NCBI GenBank assembly: GCA_022885665.1
Contig: JAGQDJ010000080.1
Location: 124,001 to 188,000 of the forward strand
DNA: 64,000 bases
Source: Triops longicaudatus
Taxonomy: Eukaryota > Arthropoda > Branchiopoda > Notostraca > Triopsidae
Direction of reading: 5' to 3'
Shown piece after piece: positions 60,755 to 64,000 of this stretch (position 1 is the first letter of the stretch; each line of letters begins with the position of its first letter). Below the pieces are notes generated by a model. The model made no database searches, was not told where the DNA came from, and saw only the letters and a list, made by a program, of their open reading frames with translations. The position numbers and the translations under genes were made by a program.

Positions 60755-62833
60755 GTAAGCCCCTTATACGTGGTCTTGTTTTACGCGAATTTACTTTGAA
60801 GCGGTTGGAGAATTGGCGAAGATTAGCTTTAAATTACCCCAAACATGACGTTACAAAAACTCTGACTTCGATTCAACATTAAGACAAATAGCCTATTTCG
60901 TGTTTGAAAAGCGAAATTGGGTTGCATTACAGCGTATTAGCTGAAGTAGAAGAACGATGAAGCAGTCATGTCGAATAGGCAATTTTTAATTTCCGAGTTT
61001 GCATTATTTTTTAAACGCTTAAATGAATGAAAGCAGGTTAAAATTACATGGAAATTGTCTTAGGTAACCTTTCGCATACAAGTCAAAATTAGATTTTTTG
61101 CTGTGTTTTGTAGCCAAGTAATGGGGACGGACTGGCTTTGCCAGCGGCCAATGTGGACATTTTCGAGACCGGCACCACTAAATCTTTTAAATGTTGTTAT
61201 TATGTTTTATTATTATTATGAACTAGAATTATTTTTCTGAAAATTCAAGAAAGTCGTATGGAACAGTTTCGAAGTAAATGTGCTGTAAATTTAGTTAGTT
61301 AGTCGGGTTTCGAGACGAACTGTGTTGCTATAGCGACAAGCTACCTGTACTTTAAAGTTTTCGGGTATATTGTCAGTAATTTTAAGTAATATTTCCTAAA
61401 AGATTCGGAAATATTAATAGTACCAATTCGGAATTTTTCTGGTTTTACTCGTAGCATAAACTAAACTATCATCTCAATGTATATCCACTAATTGCAGGTA
61501 CAGAGCTGCAATTCGCTCTTTTTTCGCGATCGCTTTCGCGCTCATTTCAAGTTTTCGCCAGCGAGATAGCTCATTCGTTCGCAAGTCTAAAAAAGTGCGC
61601 GCTCTCGCTCGCGCTCGTTATTTACTACCACGTTACATTAAAATGCAACTTTCATTTAAGAGAAATACACTTCATGTAATAAAAATGTTTAATCATATTG
61701 GTCGTCCTCCAAATAAGGAGAGACGGGACAGTTGTCAAGTGGGACAAACCGTAGAAAAATCGTAGCTAATGAACTACAAATATTCTGGAACTGGAAAAAA
61801 TCAGATATTGAATGCAAAGAAGTACAAACGGGGGAAGTTTCGTCGAAAAAAGAGTACAGCGTACACGAGAAAAAATAGAAAACTGAATTTGTGGGACTTT
61901 TTGTAAGAAACGGGTCCTGGTAATTTCGTTGTACGCTCAATGTATCTATCGAGAAACTAAGCAAAAATAGTCTGGAAGGAATGTTACAGAATAGTCTCGA
62001 AGTGTGCTGCAAATTTTCTCTACCGATTTTGTACGAGAATTTAGAGCTCCAAAGTGTAGCGAATGGCCCAAAAGAAAACGCTCTTTTCTCGTTGAGTTCT
62101 CACTACGAACTGTCTTATATTCCTTTACGTTAGTTCCAATACAACTTCTACAGAATCAACCCTTTTTCGAATCCACAGTAACAAAACATAACGTTAACAA
62201 AGGAGTATCATTCTATAAAAATGTCCTAACCCCTTGTACAAGTGTAAACCACCCTGGGCAGTGGCGAGGTCTCACGCCACAAAAGTGATGATTTAGTGTG
62301 CTTTGGACTGAACCATTTTTACCACGAGGTAGAATCGACTTGATGATGCTGCACCCTATCCACAATTGAAAATGCCTACTACTTGACCACTCGCACAGAC
62401 TAAAACCTAACAGAGGAGAATGGTGGACTCCCTCACAGCGCCGCCTTTTCTTGTTGTCCTTAAGCATTTGGTCAAAATCATGCATCTTTTTGCACAAGTC
62501 TGCGATAGAAAGTTTCCAGTGTCGACAGGAAGTACAACTGCAAGTTTATGTTACGTTATTTTAACTCCACAATGTATTTTTCTATAAGCGGTCAATCGAC
62601 TAATTTCGTTATGTCAAAACACACGGTCGTTTTGTCCCACCCCCCTTGTCCAAATTGTGTAGCCTATACTTCGTTTTGTACAGTAAGAAGAAGGGAAACT
62701 TTGATGATAATTACCACTTTTTAGTAATAATTCCCCAAGTCAAGCAATTTTTTTGGTAACAGGAACCAATTATTGGTTACGATTTTAATTTAGGTGGTAT
62801 TTTTTTACCATTTATTGGCACCCCTACTTTTTA

Positions 62834-63140
62834 CAGTGTATTGGCCGCTTGCTGAACCGGCCCGTATATCCAATTTATCCGGCCCGCGATGCCTCGGACA
62901 AAGAGCTATATTTTATATAATATGGCAAATTCGGAGTACAAAAGAGCATACAAAATCTCAATTCTTCACCCGGGCAAGCTTAACTTATTTTTTTTTTTTT
63001 TGCGAACAATCTGTCTGCTTTTTGGCTAAGTAATTCATTTAGCTAATCCGGTCCGCCTATACTAACATATCTTGATCCTGCCCGCAGCCACCTCATATGA
63101 CCTTAAATGGCCCGCGAAAGGAGAAAGGTGGCCAATCCTG
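62834..63140. repeat. hAT-like element remnant, about 307 bp
   Basis: The left end is CAGTGTATTGGCC. The right end in reverse complement is CAGGATTGGCC, so the ends form inverted repeats with one indel. The interior contains GGCCCGYG-type motifs (CCGGCCCGTATATCC, CGGCCCGCGATGCC, GGCCCGCGAAAGG) typical of hAT elements. No target duplication is visible, so it is old or one end is misplaced. Confidence 0.5.
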
Positions 63141-63529
63141 GGCCTACAAGGTGTCTGCGAGCCGGACATTAATTGAAAAGCTAAATAATGTGCAATATCG
63201 AATAAGGACAACTGTGCAACTTTTGCCACAATGCAATGGTCAGTTCACCCCTGCCCAGTATTAAAAGGCTTACTTAGAGCGTAGAACGTATCCTTCTCTT
63301 CCACAAGCTAATCATATCTCAGATTAAGCATTTTCGGTTTAGGAAGCATTATGGCAGAACCAAGCGACCGCGTAAATGAGGAGTTGCCTGTTATAATTCA
63401 TCAGTAAACTCCCAGTTTACGCGATTGATTTGTTCGACGTAAAGACCGCGTAACACAACAGTGACGCTGCCTAATTGTAGGTTACAGTCAGTACTCAATA
63501 AGACCAGCTAGATTACTTCCGTATGACAG

Positions 63530-63600
63530 CAGGGCCGGATTTACAATCTTATGCGCCGTAAGCGAAAACATAATTTTTGCGCCCCTCACCCTTTATGAAA
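63530..63600. repeat. hAT-like terminus near window end
   Basis: CAGGGCCGGATTTACAATC followed by ATGCGCCGTAAGCG and GCGCCCCTC is a common left-end type of animal hAT elements associated with zf-MYM/BED transposases. No right end is found within the remaining 400 bp of the window. Confidence 0.45.
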
Positions 63601-64000
63601 AAATTGATTTTATGTTTTTCCTTTTGGTATATACATTTACGTCGGAAATGCGTGTGCACTTCAGTAGTCTTGAGTAGATCTAGTATCCTTTCTTTCTGCA
63701 CGCTTTAGACCATAAAAACGCTTAAATTGTGTCATTGAAGTCGGTGGATTATTTAGACCTGCGTCAATGCTAAGAAGTGCAAGTACGTTCAGTGTATATC
63801 CTGCAAAACGTGAGAATTCACGCCAAAAATAACGGTTTTTGAGTCACAGCCTCACTGTCTAATACGCCCATTTATAAAATACCTGGTTTCCTTTTCTAAA
63901 AAGTAAAAAAAAAAAATCGGTAGAGTTTGGTTAATCGAACTAAAACTCGAACATTTCCGAACTGAAATTCGATCGTTCAAAATTATTTTCTGGAATCGGA

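Larger units (their letters stand above)
60555..64000. other. 3.4-kb region upstream of PGAP2, no confident gene
   Basis: The part next to 60555 should contain the PGAP2 promoter and 5' UTR. On the plus strand there is one isolated exon-like segment (60642-60754). The rest is AT-rich with transposon remnants at 62834-63140 and 63530 onward, and a GCTCGCT-rich stretch at about 61510-61620. The window edge prevents deciding whether a further gene begins beyond 64000. Confidence 0.4.

Noticed and set aside
60430..60882. 150-codon plus-strand open frame
   Set aside because: Its first third is antisense to PGAP2 exon 1 and crosses good splice sites. Only the short 60642-60754 part was kept as a weak candidate exon.
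1..64000. CRISPR arrays, bacterial operons, rRNA or tRNA genes
   Set aside because: The DNA is eukaryotic with spliced genes. I found no repeat-spacer arrays, no rRNA-like blocks and no convincing tRNA cloverleaf or A/B box pairs by eye.

Overview
The window is intron-rich animal nuclear DNA. Coding exons are bounded by GT..AG splice sites and separated by introns from 59 bp to 6.6 kb. AT-rich intergenic DNA carries microsatellites and short hAT-like transposon remnants. The gene content is a KH-domain hnRNP K, a class IX myosin-RhoGAP, NRF-6-type acyltransferases, a P5B ATPase and PGAP2. This fits an invertebrate bilaterian, most likely an arthropod or other ecdysozoan, because the NRF-6 family is characteristic of nematodes and arthropods. 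I cannot name the species. All gene models were assembled by hand from open frames, splice consensus and phase agreement, and each listed exon chain stays in frame.

Layout. (1) 1-3094: 5' flank of the first gene, with a CRE-like palindrome. (2) 3097-9781, plus: hnRNP K homologue, 10 coding exons, 390 aa, three KH domains. (3) 9782-22194: about 12 kb without a recognisable gene, holding microsatellites and a small hAT-like element. (4) 22317-42658, plus: unconventional myosin IX, 22 coding exons, about 2279 aa (RA, motor, IQ motifs, two C1 domains, RhoGAP). (5) 42659-46581: repeat debris. (6) 46582-49973, plus: intact NRF-6-like membrane acyltransferase, 12 exons, 695 aa. (7) 51562-53120, plus: a truncated, frameshifted tandem copy of that gene (pseudogene). 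(8) 54184-59191, minus: P5B (ATP13A) ATPase, 13 exons, 1282 aa. (9) 59538-60554, minus: PGAP2, 4 exons, 258 aa. (10) 60555-64000: no confident gene, one isolated exon-like segment and hAT-like remnants.

The genes do not form one pathway. PGAP2 and the P5B ATPase lie head-to-tail about 350 bp apart, and both products belong to the endomembrane system. The main biological finding is the P5B ATPase. Its reading frame is intact and it keeps the phosphorylation motif DKTGTLTE, but the actuator TGES loop reads AGCE and the P-domain GDGAND motif reads GNANSD. It may therefore be a catalytically altered or pseudo-ATPase paralogue. Other notable points are two short hAT-like elements with perfect 8-bp target-site duplications, an in-frame 72-nt intron inside the myosin RhoGAP domain, and a fresh-looking pseudogene beside its intact parent.
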